Source: Marinilabiliales bacterium (GTDB lineage Bacteria; Bacteroidota; Bacteroidia; Bacteroidales; BM523). Taken from it: 5,751 nucleotides of DNA. The position numbers and the translations under genes are program-made. The stretch spans positions 2,063 through 7,813 of the forward strand of contig PKSZ01000426.1 of NCBI GenBank assembly GCA_002869425.1, in the 5' to 3' direction. This document shows positions 1 to 5,686 of the stretch, piece by piece; positions within the stretch are counted from its first letter, which is position 1, and the number at the start of each line of letters is the position of its first letter. Below the pieces are notes generated by a model that was not told the origin of the DNA, did no database searches, and saw only the letters and a program-made list of their open reading frames with translations.

Positions 1-135
1 GCAGGTGTTGGTGTAAGAATTTTCTTACCTATGTTTGGAAAACTTGGAGTTGACTGGGGATATGGTTTTGATAATGATGTAACAGGAGTGAAGAGTGGTA
101 GCCAGTTCCACTTCATTATTGGTCAGAGTTTTTAA
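1..135 (+). CDS. bamA: BamA outer-membrane assembly factor, C-terminal end (5' truncated by window edge)
   Basis: Only the last 44 codons and the TAA stop are present, in frame from base 1. The peptide contains a LGVDWGYGFD segment and ends FHFIIGQSF. This is the look of the final strands of a BamA/Omp85 barrel, with alternating hydrophobic residues and a terminal phenylalanine forming the C-terminal beta-signal. BamA folds and inserts beta-barrel proteins into the outer membrane. The assignment rests on this tail and on the neighbours: in Bacteroidota bamA is commonly followed directly by one or two ompH/skp genes, as here (26-base gap to the next start). The POTRA domains and the VRGF/Y-type barrel motif would lie upstream, outside the window. 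Another Omp85-family protein is possible but less likely given the context. Confidence 0.82.
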   Translation, partial: AGVGVRIFLPMFGKLGVDWGYGFDNDVTGVKSGSQFHFIIGQSF

Positions 136-161
136 TTATTGTAAACTAAAAATATATAATC

Positions 162-674
162 ATGAAAAAAACAATTATAACCTTAATAGTTGCTTTGATA
201 AGCATTTCTGGTTTTGCACAAAAGTTTGCTTTTGTTGATACAGAATATATTTTAAGCAATATTCCGGCTTATCAGTCTGCACAAGATCAGCTGGATCAAT
301 TATCTGTTGAATGGCAAAAAGAGATTGAAGGACTTTATGGAGATATTGATAAGTTGTATAAAGATTACCAAGCCGAAAAAGTTCTTTTAACGGAAGAAAT
401 GAAGATTAAAAAAGAAGATGAAATTATTGCAAAAGAGAAGCAGGCAAAAGATGTGCAAAAGAAATATTTTGGAAAAGAAGGGGAGTTATTCAAAAAACGT
501 GAAGAATTGGTAAAACCAATACAAGATGATGTTTTTAATGCTATCAAAGAAATTGCTCAGGAAGGAAATTATGATGCAATATTCGATACTGCAAGCGGGG
601 CAAGCATGTTGTATACAAATCCCAAGTATGATAGGAGTGATGAAGTACTTCAAAAGTTGGGATATAAAAATTAA
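162..674 (+). CDS. ompH: OmpH/Skp family periplasmic chaperone (first of a tandem pair)
   Basis: This 170-residue Skp/OmpH-family protein is a periplasmic holdase expected to carry unfolded outer-membrane proteins to the BAM complex. Residues 1-19 form a signal peptide: Lys2-Lys3, a hydrophobic core over about residues 5-16, and predicted cleavage after Ala19 (GFA|QK), leaving Gln20 as the mature N-terminus. The mature start KFAFVDTEYILSNIP is typical of Bacteroidota OmpH proteins. A long, charged, Lys/Glu-rich helical region (about 35-125) fits the coiled-coil tentacles of Skp. A short C-terminal beta part (about 137-157, including AIFDTASG) completes the body domain. Length is normal for the family. 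The ATG at 162 is chosen because the signal peptide begins there; no Shine-Dalgarno is visible, only A/T-rich sequence, as is usual in this phylum. It is probably co-transcribed with bamA, since the 26-base gap has no terminator or clear promoter. Confidence 0.92.
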   Translation: MKKTIITLIVALISISGFAQKFAFVDTEYILSNIPAYQSAQDQLDQLSVEWQKEIEGLYGDIDKLYKDYQAEKVLLTEEMKIKKEDEIIAKEKQAKDVQKKYFGKEGELFKKREELVKPIQDDVFNAIKEIAQEGNYDAIFDTASGASMLYTNPKYDRSDEVLQKLGYKN

Positions 675-686
675 TTTCTATATTTG
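657..686 (+). promoter_or_regulatory. Predicted Bacteroidota-type promoter for the second ompH gene
   Basis: TTG at 657-659 and TATATTTG at 679-686 are separated by 19 bases. This matches the Bacteroidota housekeeping pattern (-33 TTG, -7 TAnnTTTG, spacing about 19). The -33 half lies inside the last codons of the first ompH gene; the -7 element lies just after its stop. Transcription would begin at about 691-693, leaving a leader of roughly 22-24 bases before the ATG at 715. The match is by eye, and A/T-rich sequence can produce such patterns by chance, but both elements and the spacing agree. Confidence 0.55.
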
Positions 687-714
687 ATCCTCATTATAAA
701 AACAGAATAAAGAC

Positions 715-1245
715 ATGAAAACCATTTCTTCAGTAATTATCGGAGTTCTTTTGTTAGTCAGTGCTGTAACTACAAGTGCACAAGGAAAATACAAATTTGG
801 TCATATTGATCAGGCAGCTTTATTGGAAGTGATGCCAGAAAGAAATCAGGCAGTAAATGATTTGCAAAAATATGCTACAGAGTTGGAAGAAACGCTTTCA
901 GCAATGCAAAAAGAATTTGAACAGAAGTATACAGAATATGTAAGCAAAGCAGATTCAATGAGTAGTTTTATTCGGAAGAATAAGGAAGAAGAATTACAGA
1001 TTATGAATCAAAGAATAGAGGAGTTTAAGATGAAAGCAAACCAGGATGTTCAGGCAAAAGAAGCAGAATTACTTCAGCCCATTTTGGAAAAAGCAGGAAA
1101 GGCCATTAAAGAGGTGGCAAAAGAGCAGGGCTTAATTTATGTTTTCGATGTAGCTGAAACTACAGGAGGTGTTGTAGTCCTTTATCATTCTGAAGATAGT
1201 ATGGATTTACTCCCATTGGTTAAAAAGAAAATGGGAATTCAATAA
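715..1245 (+). CDS. ompH: OmpH/Skp family periplasmic chaperone (second of a tandem pair)
   Basis: This 176-residue protein is a diverged paralogue of the preceding gene and is again predicted to be a periplasmic chaperone for outer-membrane proteins. The signal peptide spans residues 1-22, with a hydrophobic core at about 7-18 and cleavage after Ala22 (TSA|QG), so Gln23 is the mature N-terminus. The mature start (KYKFGHIDQAALLEVMPE) aligns with the family's conserved first strand and helix. A Glu/Lys/Gln-rich helical region covers about 40-135, followed by the body-domain strands around LIYVFDVAETTGG. The clearest similarity to the first copy is near the C-terminus: an E-L-x-x-P-I segment, then AIKE(I/V)A, then a FD strand. 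The start is set by the signal peptide; no Shine-Dalgarno is visible. It lies 40 bases after the first copy, has its own promoter candidate, and is followed directly by an intrinsic terminator. Confidence 0.9.
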   Translation: MKTISSVIIGVLLLVSAVTTSAQGKYKFGHIDQAALLEVMPERNQAVNDLQKYATELEETLSAMQKEFEQKYTEYVSKADSMSSFIRKNKEEELQIMNQRIEEFKMKANQDVQAKEAELLQPILEKAGKAIKEVAKEQGLIYVFDVAETTGGVVVLYHSEDSMDLLPLVKKKMGIQ

Positions 1246-1256
1246 TAGGATAGTGT

Positions 1257-1281
1257 AAGCCATCTGCGGATGGCTTTTTTT
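1257..1281 (+). terminator. Intrinsic terminator after the second ompH gene, just before murI
   Basis: AAGCCATC (1257-1264) pairs perfectly with GATGGCTT (1269-1276) around a four-base loop TGCG, forming an 8-bp stem. A run of seven T (1275-1281) overlaps its end. It begins 11 bases after the ompH stop and ends 14 bases before the murI ATG. It looks like a real rho-independent terminator for the bamA-ompH-ompH transcript. The minus-strand reading has no T-tract after the stem, so it should act in one direction only. Confidence 0.85.
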
Positions 1282-1295
1282 ATATTTTCTTCTCA

Positions 1296-2084
1296 ATGAA
1301 CAATAATGATGCAATTGGAATTTTTGATTCAGGAGTAGGAGGCTTGACGGTTTGGTCAGAGATTAAGAAGATTCTTCCCAATGAATCAACAGTTTATTAT
1401 GCAGACAGTAAAAACTGTCCTTATGGCTCAAAATCCAAAGAAGAAGTTATCCAATTATCAGAGAAGATTGTACAATTATTGATTCATAAAGGAGCAAAAA
1501 TTATTGTTGTTGCGTGCAATACTGCAACAGCTGCTGCAATTGATTATCTAAGGGCAAAATATCCTTTGCCTTTTATAGGAATGGAGCCAGCAGTAAAACC
1601 AGCTGCTTTGCACACGCAAACAGGTACGATCGGAATTCTTGCTACAGAAGGAACTATAAATGGACGGCTTTATAAGGAAACAAGAGATCGTTATGCTGCC
1701 AAATGCAATTTAATTGTTAAGGTTGGAAAAGGCTTGGTTGAGCTTGCAGAAGAGGGAGACTCATATTCAGAAAAAGCACTTGAAGCAGTCAAAAAATATA
1801 TAAAACCAATGATAGATGGTAATGCAGACCAGATTGTTTTAGGATGTACTCATTATCCATACTTCATTGATGAAATAAGAAAAATAATTCCTAAAACAGT
1901 TATTATTCATAATCCAGCTCCTGCTGTAGCACGGCAGACAAAAAATGTTATGAAATCATCTGGATTATTGTCTCAGGCTGCATCAAAAAGAGATGATATA
2001 TTTTATTCAACAACAAATGATGGAAAATTGAAATTCATTTTGAAAACTAATTTTCATATTGATGCTCAAGTGTTATTTGTTTGA
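1296..2084 (+). CDS. murI: Glutamate racemase
   Basis: This cytoplasmic, cofactor-independent racemase converts L-glutamate to D-glutamate, the substrate of MurD in peptidoglycan synthesis. At 262 residues it has the usual family length. Visible motifs are the N-terminal IGIFDSGVGGLTV with Asp11 and Ser12 in the substrate pocket, the first catalytic cysteine Cys74 in VACNTATAA, GMEPAVKPA around residue 100, and the second catalytic cysteine Cys184 in LGCTHYPYF with His186 beside it. The two cysteines act as the opposing acid/base pair. Aspartate racemase is a related family, but the full motif set favours MurI. The ATG at 1296 gives the canonical N-terminus; no Shine-Dalgarno precedes it. Sequence just upstream is an intrinsic terminator, and I see no convincing promoter of its own, so expression probably depends on readthrough or an unrecognised promoter. 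The gene converges on the carbonic-anhydrase-like gene with one base between stop codons. Confidence 0.96.
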   Translation: MNNNDAIGIFDSGVGGLTVWSEIKKILPNESTVYYADSKNCPYGSKSKEEVIQLSEKIVQLLIHKGAKIIVVACNTATAAAIDYLRAKYPLPFIGMEPAVKPAALHTQTGTIGILATEGTINGRLYKETRDRYAAKCNLIVKVGKGLVELAEEGDSYSEKALEAVKKYIKPMIDGNADQIVLGCTHYPYFIDEIRKIIPKTVIIHNPAPAVARQTKNVMKSSGLLSQAASKRDDIFYSTTNDGKLKFILKTNFHIDAQVLFV

Positions 2085-2085
2085 A

Positions 2086-2598
2086 TCATTTATACCAGTC
2101 TGAATACATTAAATAAGAATTAGCAATTCGCTCTACCTGGCCTTTTAACAATTCATCATCAATCGATTTTATTTTTTTTGCTGGGGAGCCTGCATATACA
2201 GAACCACTTTCAACTATTGTGTTTTGAGTTACAACTGCTCCTGCGGCAATGATCGAATTTTTCTGAATGAGCGCATTATCAAGAATTACAGCATTCATAC
2301 CTATCAGGACATTGTCTTCAATGGTGCATCCATGAACAGTAGCATTGTGTGCAATAGATACATTATTTCCAATGTTTGTGGGTGCCTTCTTGTAAGTAGC
2401 GTGTATTACCGCATTATCCTGAATGTTTACTTTGTTTCCAATTCTAATATAATGAACATCTCCTCTGACAACAGCACCAAACCAAATACTGCAATCATCG
2501 CCCATAATCACATCTCCTATAATACATGAGTTTTCAGCAAGGAAACAGTTTTTACCAAAAGCAGGTTCTTTGCCCAGAAGTTTCTTTATTAGTGCCAT
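2086..2598 (-). CDS. Gamma-carbonic-anhydrase-like hexapeptide-repeat protein
   Basis: This 170-residue left-handed beta-helix protein belongs to the gamma-carbonic anhydrase / YrdA-PaaY-like group, which usually forms trimers. Imperfect hexapeptide repeats run through about residues 12-140 (for example IIGDVIMGDDCSIWFGAVVRGD), followed by a C-terminal helix. Residues matching the gamma-CA active site are present: Arg45 and Asp47 in VVRGD, Gln60-Asp61 in NIQD, and three likely zinc ligands, His66 (VIHATY), His84 and His89 (IAHNATVHG). If active it would interconvert CO2 and bicarbonate in the cytoplasm, but many family members with intact ligands have weak or unknown activity, and acyltransferases share the fold. 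No signal peptide is visible. The start is well fixed: an in-frame TGA lies two codons upstream of the ATG at 2598. It is divergent from korAB across 164 bases and convergent with murI. Confidence 0.88.
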   Translation of the reverse strand: MALIKKLLGKEPAFGKNCFLAENSCIIGDVIMGDDCSIWFGAVVRGDVHYIRIGNKVNIQDNAVIHATYKKAPTNIGNNVSIAHNATVHGCTIEDNVLIGMNAVILDNALIQKNSIIAAGAVVTQNTIVESGSVYAGSPAKKIKSIDDELLKGQVERIANSYLMYSDWYK

Positions 2599-2624
2599 AT
2601 ATCATCATTTTAAGTTATTGCTCA

Positions 2625-2632
2625 CAAAAGTA
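2625..2632 (-). promoter_or_regulatory. Candidate -7 element for the carbonic-anhydrase-like gene
   Basis: On the minus strand 2632-2625 reads TACTTTTG, a full match to TAnnTTTG. Transcription would begin at about 2618-2620, giving a leader of roughly 20 bases before the ATG at 2598. No TTG is found at the expected -33 distance (the region is only A/T-rich), so this is a half-supported promoter. Position and orientation fit. Confidence 0.4.
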
Positions 2633-2689
2633 ATACCATTCGATAATATTTATATGTGTAAAATTAATGTTAAAAAAACTAGACAAACA

Positions 2690-2722
2690 CTGATTACTTC
2701 TTACTGAAAACACGTAATTTTG
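2690..2722 (+). promoter_or_regulatory. Candidate promoter of the korAB operon
   Basis: TAATTTTG at 2715-2722 fully matches the Bacteroidota -7 consensus TAnnTTTG. The best -33 candidate is CTG at 2690-2692 (one mismatch to TTG), with a 22-base spacer, longer than the usual 19 or so. Transcription would begin at about 2727-2729, leaving a leader of roughly 35 bases before korA. The -7 element overlaps a 10-bp palindrome that starts at 2720. Confidence 0.45.
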
Positions 2723-2749
2723 TATACAATTAAAATTATTAGCTAATAA
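2720..2749. promoter_or_regulatory. Two palindromes between the korA promoter and start codon (possible operators)
   Basis: TTGTATACAA (2720-2729) is a perfect 10-bp palindrome overlapping the end of the predicted -7 element and the likely transcription start. TTATTAGCTAATAA (2736-2749) is a perfect 14-bp palindrome in the untranslated leader, 13 bases before the korA ATG. Their position suits binding sites for a dimeric repressor. I do not recognise either as the site of a named regulator, and short palindromes are not rare in A/T-rich DNA. Confidence 0.3.
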
Positions 2750-2762
2750 CAATTCAAGAATT

Positions 2763-4616
2763 ATGAGCAAACAGAAAAAAGTTGTTGAACTCGAAGATGT
2801 TGTGGTAAAATTTGCTGGCGACTCAGGCGATGGGATGCAACTAACAGGTACTCAGTTTTCTGATACATCCGCTTTTGTTGGAAACGACTTGTCTACATTT
2901 CCTGATTATCCTTCGGAAATCAGGGCTCCGCAGGGAACGATAGCTGGTGTGTCTGGCTTTCAAGTACATATTGGTCACAAAGAGGTTCAAACGCCTGGTG
3001 ATCAAGCTGATGTGCTAGTAGCTCTTAACCCGGCTGCGTTGAAAGCAAATATGAAGTGGGTAAAGCCTGGTGCTACTATTATTATTGATATTGATAACTT
3101 TGATAATAAACATTATAAAAAGGCAGGATTTGTTGAAGATCCAATTCACGATGGAACGCTTGAGGGGTATAACCTTGTAAAAGCGCCGATTACAAATCTA
3201 ACAAGAGCAACCATCAATGGTCTTGATCTTGGAATAGATAATAAAACGGCTGATAAAACAAGAAATCAATTTGTTGCAGGCTTATTATATTGGTTATTCA
3301 ACAGGGATATTAAACTTGGAGAAGAGTTCATTTCGTCCAAATTTAAATCAAAACCAATTTTAGTTGATGCAAATATGGCTGTGCTTCGTGCAGGATATAA
3401 TTATGCTGAAACCATCGAGGCTATGGCTACAACATTTCAGATAAAGCCAACTAAGGGAAGAAAAGGAAAGTTCAGGAATATTACAGGAAATATTGCTACT
3501 GCATGGGGATTGGTTGCGGCTTCAGAAAGATCTGGAAGATCATTGTTTTTGGGTAGTTATCCAATAACTCCTGCTTCTGAGATACTTCAGGAATTGTCAA
3601 AATTGAAAAGTCTCGGCGTTAAAACTTTTCAGGCAGAGGATGAGATTGCTGGTATTTGTACTTCAATTGGTGCCAGCTTTGCAGGATGTTTAGCTGCAAC
3701 ATCAACTTCTGGCCCTGGATTGGCATTAAAAGGAGAAGCAATTGGTTTGGCTGTAATTACAGAGCTGCCATTGGTGATTGTGGATGTGCAGAGAGCAGGA
3801 CCAGCAACTGGAATGCCAACAAAGATGGAGCAGAGTGATTTGATGCAGGCACTATATGGGAGAAATGGAGAAAGCCCATGTATTATAATTGCAGCAAGTA
3901 CTCCGGCTAATTGTTATGATTATGCATATATGGCTGCAAAATTGTCACTGGAACATATGACACCAACCATTTTGTTAACCGATGGTTATTTGGCTAATGG
4001 ATCAGAGTTAATGCACATACGATCTGTTTCAAGTATGCCTGAGATTAAACCTCGTTTGGTTGAGGATAATGATTCAGAATATGAGCCTTATAAAAGGGAT
4101 GCTGAAACACTTGCAAGATCCTGGGCATTACCAGGTCAGGAAGGCCTTAGACATAGGGTAGGTGGTCTTGAGAAATCAAATATTTCCGGTAAGGTGAGTC
4201 ATGATCCGTATAATCATCAGAAGATGAGTGAGATCAGGGAAGAGAAGGTACAGCGTGTTGCCAATCATATTCCAGAGCAGGAAGTGTATGGTGATATGCA
4301 AGGTGATCTTTTGGTTGTCGGTTGGGGTGGTACCTATGGTGCGCTCTATAGTGCCGTAAAAGAAATGCAGGATGAAGGAACGAGTGTGAGTTTGGCACAG
4401 TTTAATTATATCAAACCGCTTCCAAAAAACACAAAGGAAGTGTTGGGTAATTTCAAAAAAATTGTCGTTTGTGAATTAAATATGGGGCAATTTGTCAATT
4501 ATTTGAGAATGAACTTTCCTGAATATCAGTATAAAGAATATAACAAAATCCAGGGACTTCCATTCATGGTATCTGAGTTAGTCAATAAGTTTAATCAAAT
4601 TCTGGAGGAAAAGTAA
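2763..4616 (+). CDS. korA: 2-oxoacid (probably 2-oxoglutarate):ferredoxin oxidoreductase, fused gamma-alpha subunit
   Basis: This 617-residue large chain belongs to a two-subunit 2-oxoacid:ferredoxin oxidoreductase. With KorB it catalyses CoA-dependent oxidative decarboxylation of a 2-oxoacid to an acyl-CoA plus CO2 and reduced ferredoxin, or the reverse. Residues about 12-200 are the gamma domain, opening with the glycine-rich KFAGDSGDGMQ (16-26). A basic linker (about 227-240) leads to the alpha domain, with YPITP at 266-270 (CoA/substrate contact in the family), Glu292 in QAEDEIAG (probably the glutamate that contacts the thiamine diphosphate aminopyrimidine), the TSTSGPGLALKGE segment, and QRAGPATGMPT at 343-353, whose Arg344 probably contacts the substrate carboxylate. 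The C-terminal domain starts near DLLVVGWGGTYGA. Length is normal for the fused form. The usual KorA assignment favours 2-oxoglutarate, but sequence alone does not exclude a broader 2-oxoacid range. No Shine-Dalgarno precedes the ATG at 2763. The gene is the first of the korAB operon. Confidence 0.93.
   Translation: MSKQKKVVELEDVVVKFAGDSGDGMQLTGTQFSDTSAFVGNDLSTFPDYPSEIRAPQGTIAGVSGFQVHIGHKEVQTPGDQADVLVALNPAALKANMKWVKPGATIIIDIDNFDNKHYKKAGFVEDPIHDGTLEGYNLVKAPITNLTRATINGLDLGIDNKTADKTRNQFVAGLLYWLFNRDIKLGEEFISSKFKSKPILVDANMAVLRAGYNYAETIEAMATTFQIKPTKGRKGKFRNITGNIATAWGLVAASERSGRSLFLGSYPITPASEILQELSKLKSLGVKTFQAEDEIAGICTSIGASFAGCLAATSTSGPGLALKGEAIGLAVITELPLVIVDVQRAGPATGMPTKMEQSDLMQALYGRNGESPCIIIAASTPANCYDYAYMAAKLSLEHMTPTILLTDGYLANGSELMHIRSVSSMPEIKPRLVEDNDSEYEPYKRDAETLARSWALPGQEGLRHRVGGLEKSNISGKVSHDPYNHQKMSEIREEKVQRVANHIPEQEVYGDMQGDLLVVGWGGTYGALYSAVKEMQDEGTSVSLAQFNYIKPLPKNTKEVLGNFKKIVVCELNMGQFVNYLRMNFPEYQYKEYNKIQGLPFMVSELVNKFNQILEEK
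4604..4609 (+). promoter_or_regulatory. Strong Shine-Dalgarno for korB
   Basis: GGAGGA lies inside the last codons of korA, with eight bases between it and the korB ATG at 4618. It is the only strong Shine-Dalgarno sequence in front of a gene in this window; the other starts are preceded by plain A/T-rich sequence. It supports the ATG at 4618 as the true start and suggests independent or coupled re-initiation at the korA-korB junction. Confidence 0.75.
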
Positions 4617-4617
4617 A

Positions 4618-5637
4618 ATGTCAACCAATACTATTAAAACGACAAAAAAAGATTTTACAGTTGAAGATCCTGTAAAATGGTGTGCAGGATGCGGTGGTTA
4701 TCCAATTTTATCTGCCATCCAGAATATCCTACCAAATACTGGAGTAGCTAAGGAGAAATTTGTGTTTGTGTCCGGTATTGGATGCTCCTCTCGTTTTCCT
4801 TATTATATAAATACGTATGGATTTCATAGTCTGCATGGAAGAGCTTCAGCTATAGCATCAGGTATTAAGACAGCCAATCCTGAATTAAGTGTTTGGCAGA
4901 TTACCGGAGATGGTGATAGTATGGCAATCGGAGGTAATCACTTTATTCACCTTGTAAGGAGGAATATTAATATAAACCTCACCCTTTTTAATAATAAAAT
5001 CTATGGATTAACAAAAGGGCAGTATTCTCCAACAACACCAAAAGGAAGTAAGACCAAAACATCTCCAGAAGGCACAATTGAGAATCCATTTAATCCAGGT
5101 GAGTTAACAATGGGTGCGCAGGGTACATTTTTTGCAAGGGTTATTGATAATGACCTGAGTATGATGAAAGAAGTATTTAATGAGGCAGCAGAGCATAAAG
5201 GAACTTCTGTAGTTGAAGTATTACAAAATTGTGTAATTTTCAATAATAAAGTTCATGAAAATATTGCTGGGAAAGATGTTAAAGATGACCATACCATTTA
5301 TCTGGAGCATGGAAAACCTATGATTTTTGGAAAAGAACGGGATAAAGGTTTGATGTTGAAAGGAAATAAGATTGAAGTTGTTCGATTGGGTGAAAATGGT
5401 ATTACAGAGAAAGATCTTATGGTACATGATGTGGAAAATCCTGATGATACCACGCACTATATGCTCACAAGGATGACTTTTCCTGAATATCCTGTTGCTA
5501 TGGGTGTGATCAGAAAGTATCAATCTACGGTTTATGAAGGAGCACTGCATTTACAAATAGAAGAAGCAAAAAACACTTCGAAAATTAAAAATGTGGATGA
5601 TTTGTTGAATAGCGGAAATGTTTTTGAAATAGAATAA
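4618..5637 (+). CDS. korB: 2-oxoacid (probably 2-oxoglutarate):ferredoxin oxidoreductase, beta subunit
   Basis: This 339-residue chain carries thiamine diphosphate and the iron-sulfur cluster of the KorAB enzyme. Four cysteines fit the proximal [4Fe-4S] cluster: Cys22 and Cys25 in WCAGCGG, Cys56 in GIGCSSRFP and Cys205 in LQNCVIF. Their spacing closely parallels that known for archaeal two-subunit 2-oxoacid:ferredoxin oxidoreductases. The thiamine diphosphate/Mg motif runs from GDG at 97-99 to NNKIYGLT starting at 125, with Asp98 and Asn126 as expected metal ligands. TKGQYSPTTPKG follows, as usual in this family. No additional ferredoxin-type CxxCxxC domain is present, so a separate ferredoxin must accept the electrons. 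Its start is one base after the korA stop and is preceded by GGAGGA. A strong terminator after the gene marks the operon end. Length is typical. Substrate preference is inferred from family and is less certain than the family call. Confidence 0.94.
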   Translation: MSTNTIKTTKKDFTVEDPVKWCAGCGGYPILSAIQNILPNTGVAKEKFVFVSGIGCSSRFPYYINTYGFHSLHGRASAIASGIKTANPELSVWQITGDGDSMAIGGNHFIHLVRRNININLTLFNNKIYGLTKGQYSPTTPKGSKTKTSPEGTIENPFNPGELTMGAQGTFFARVIDNDLSMMKEVFNEAAEHKGTSVVEVLQNCVIFNNKVHENIAGKDVKDDHTIYLEHGKPMIFGKERDKGLMLKGNKIEVVRLGENGITEKDLMVHDVENPDDTTHYMLTRMTFPEYPVAMGVIRKYQSTVYEGALHLQIEEAKNTSKIKNVDDLLNSGNVFEIE

Positions 5638-5657
5638 CATTTATAAAGCATATGATG

Positions 5658-5686
5658 AAAAGAGGCTTTCGGGCCTCTTTTTTTTT
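5658..5686 (+). terminator. Intrinsic terminator of the korAB operon
   Basis: AAAAGAGGC (5658-5666) pairs with GCCTCTTTT (5673-5681) around the loop TTTCGG, a 9-bp stem. A run of nine T extends from 5678 to 5686. The loop can add a U-G closing pair around a UUCG tetraloop, a stable cap common in terminators. It starts 20 bases after the korB stop. On the minus strand only four T follow the stem, so any reverse activity should be weak. Confidence 0.9.

Noticed and set aside
365..547. 60-codon minus-strand open frame, Phe/Ser-rich
   Set aside because: It is the reverse reading of the Lys/Glu-rich codons in the first ompH coiled coil, which routinely gives Phe/Ser-rich shadow frames.
1281..1288. 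TATATTTT as a -7 element for murI
   Set aside because: It has one mismatch at the conserved G, no TTG at the -33 distance, and would start transcription almost at the ATG; it is more simply the terminator's T-rich tail.
2224..2529. 101-codon open frame on the + strand
   Set aside because: It lies wholly antisense to the carbonic-anhydrase-like gene, whose motifs are clear; the translated product is compositionally odd and lacks recognisable domain features.
3656..3838. 60-codon + strand open frame inside korA
   Set aside because: It overlaps the most conserved alpha-domain segment of KorA in another frame.
5001..5550. Two overlapping minus-strand open frames (80 and 109 codons)
   Set aside because: They lie antisense to korB across its conserved motifs and look like shadow frames; no promoter or start signal was seen for them.
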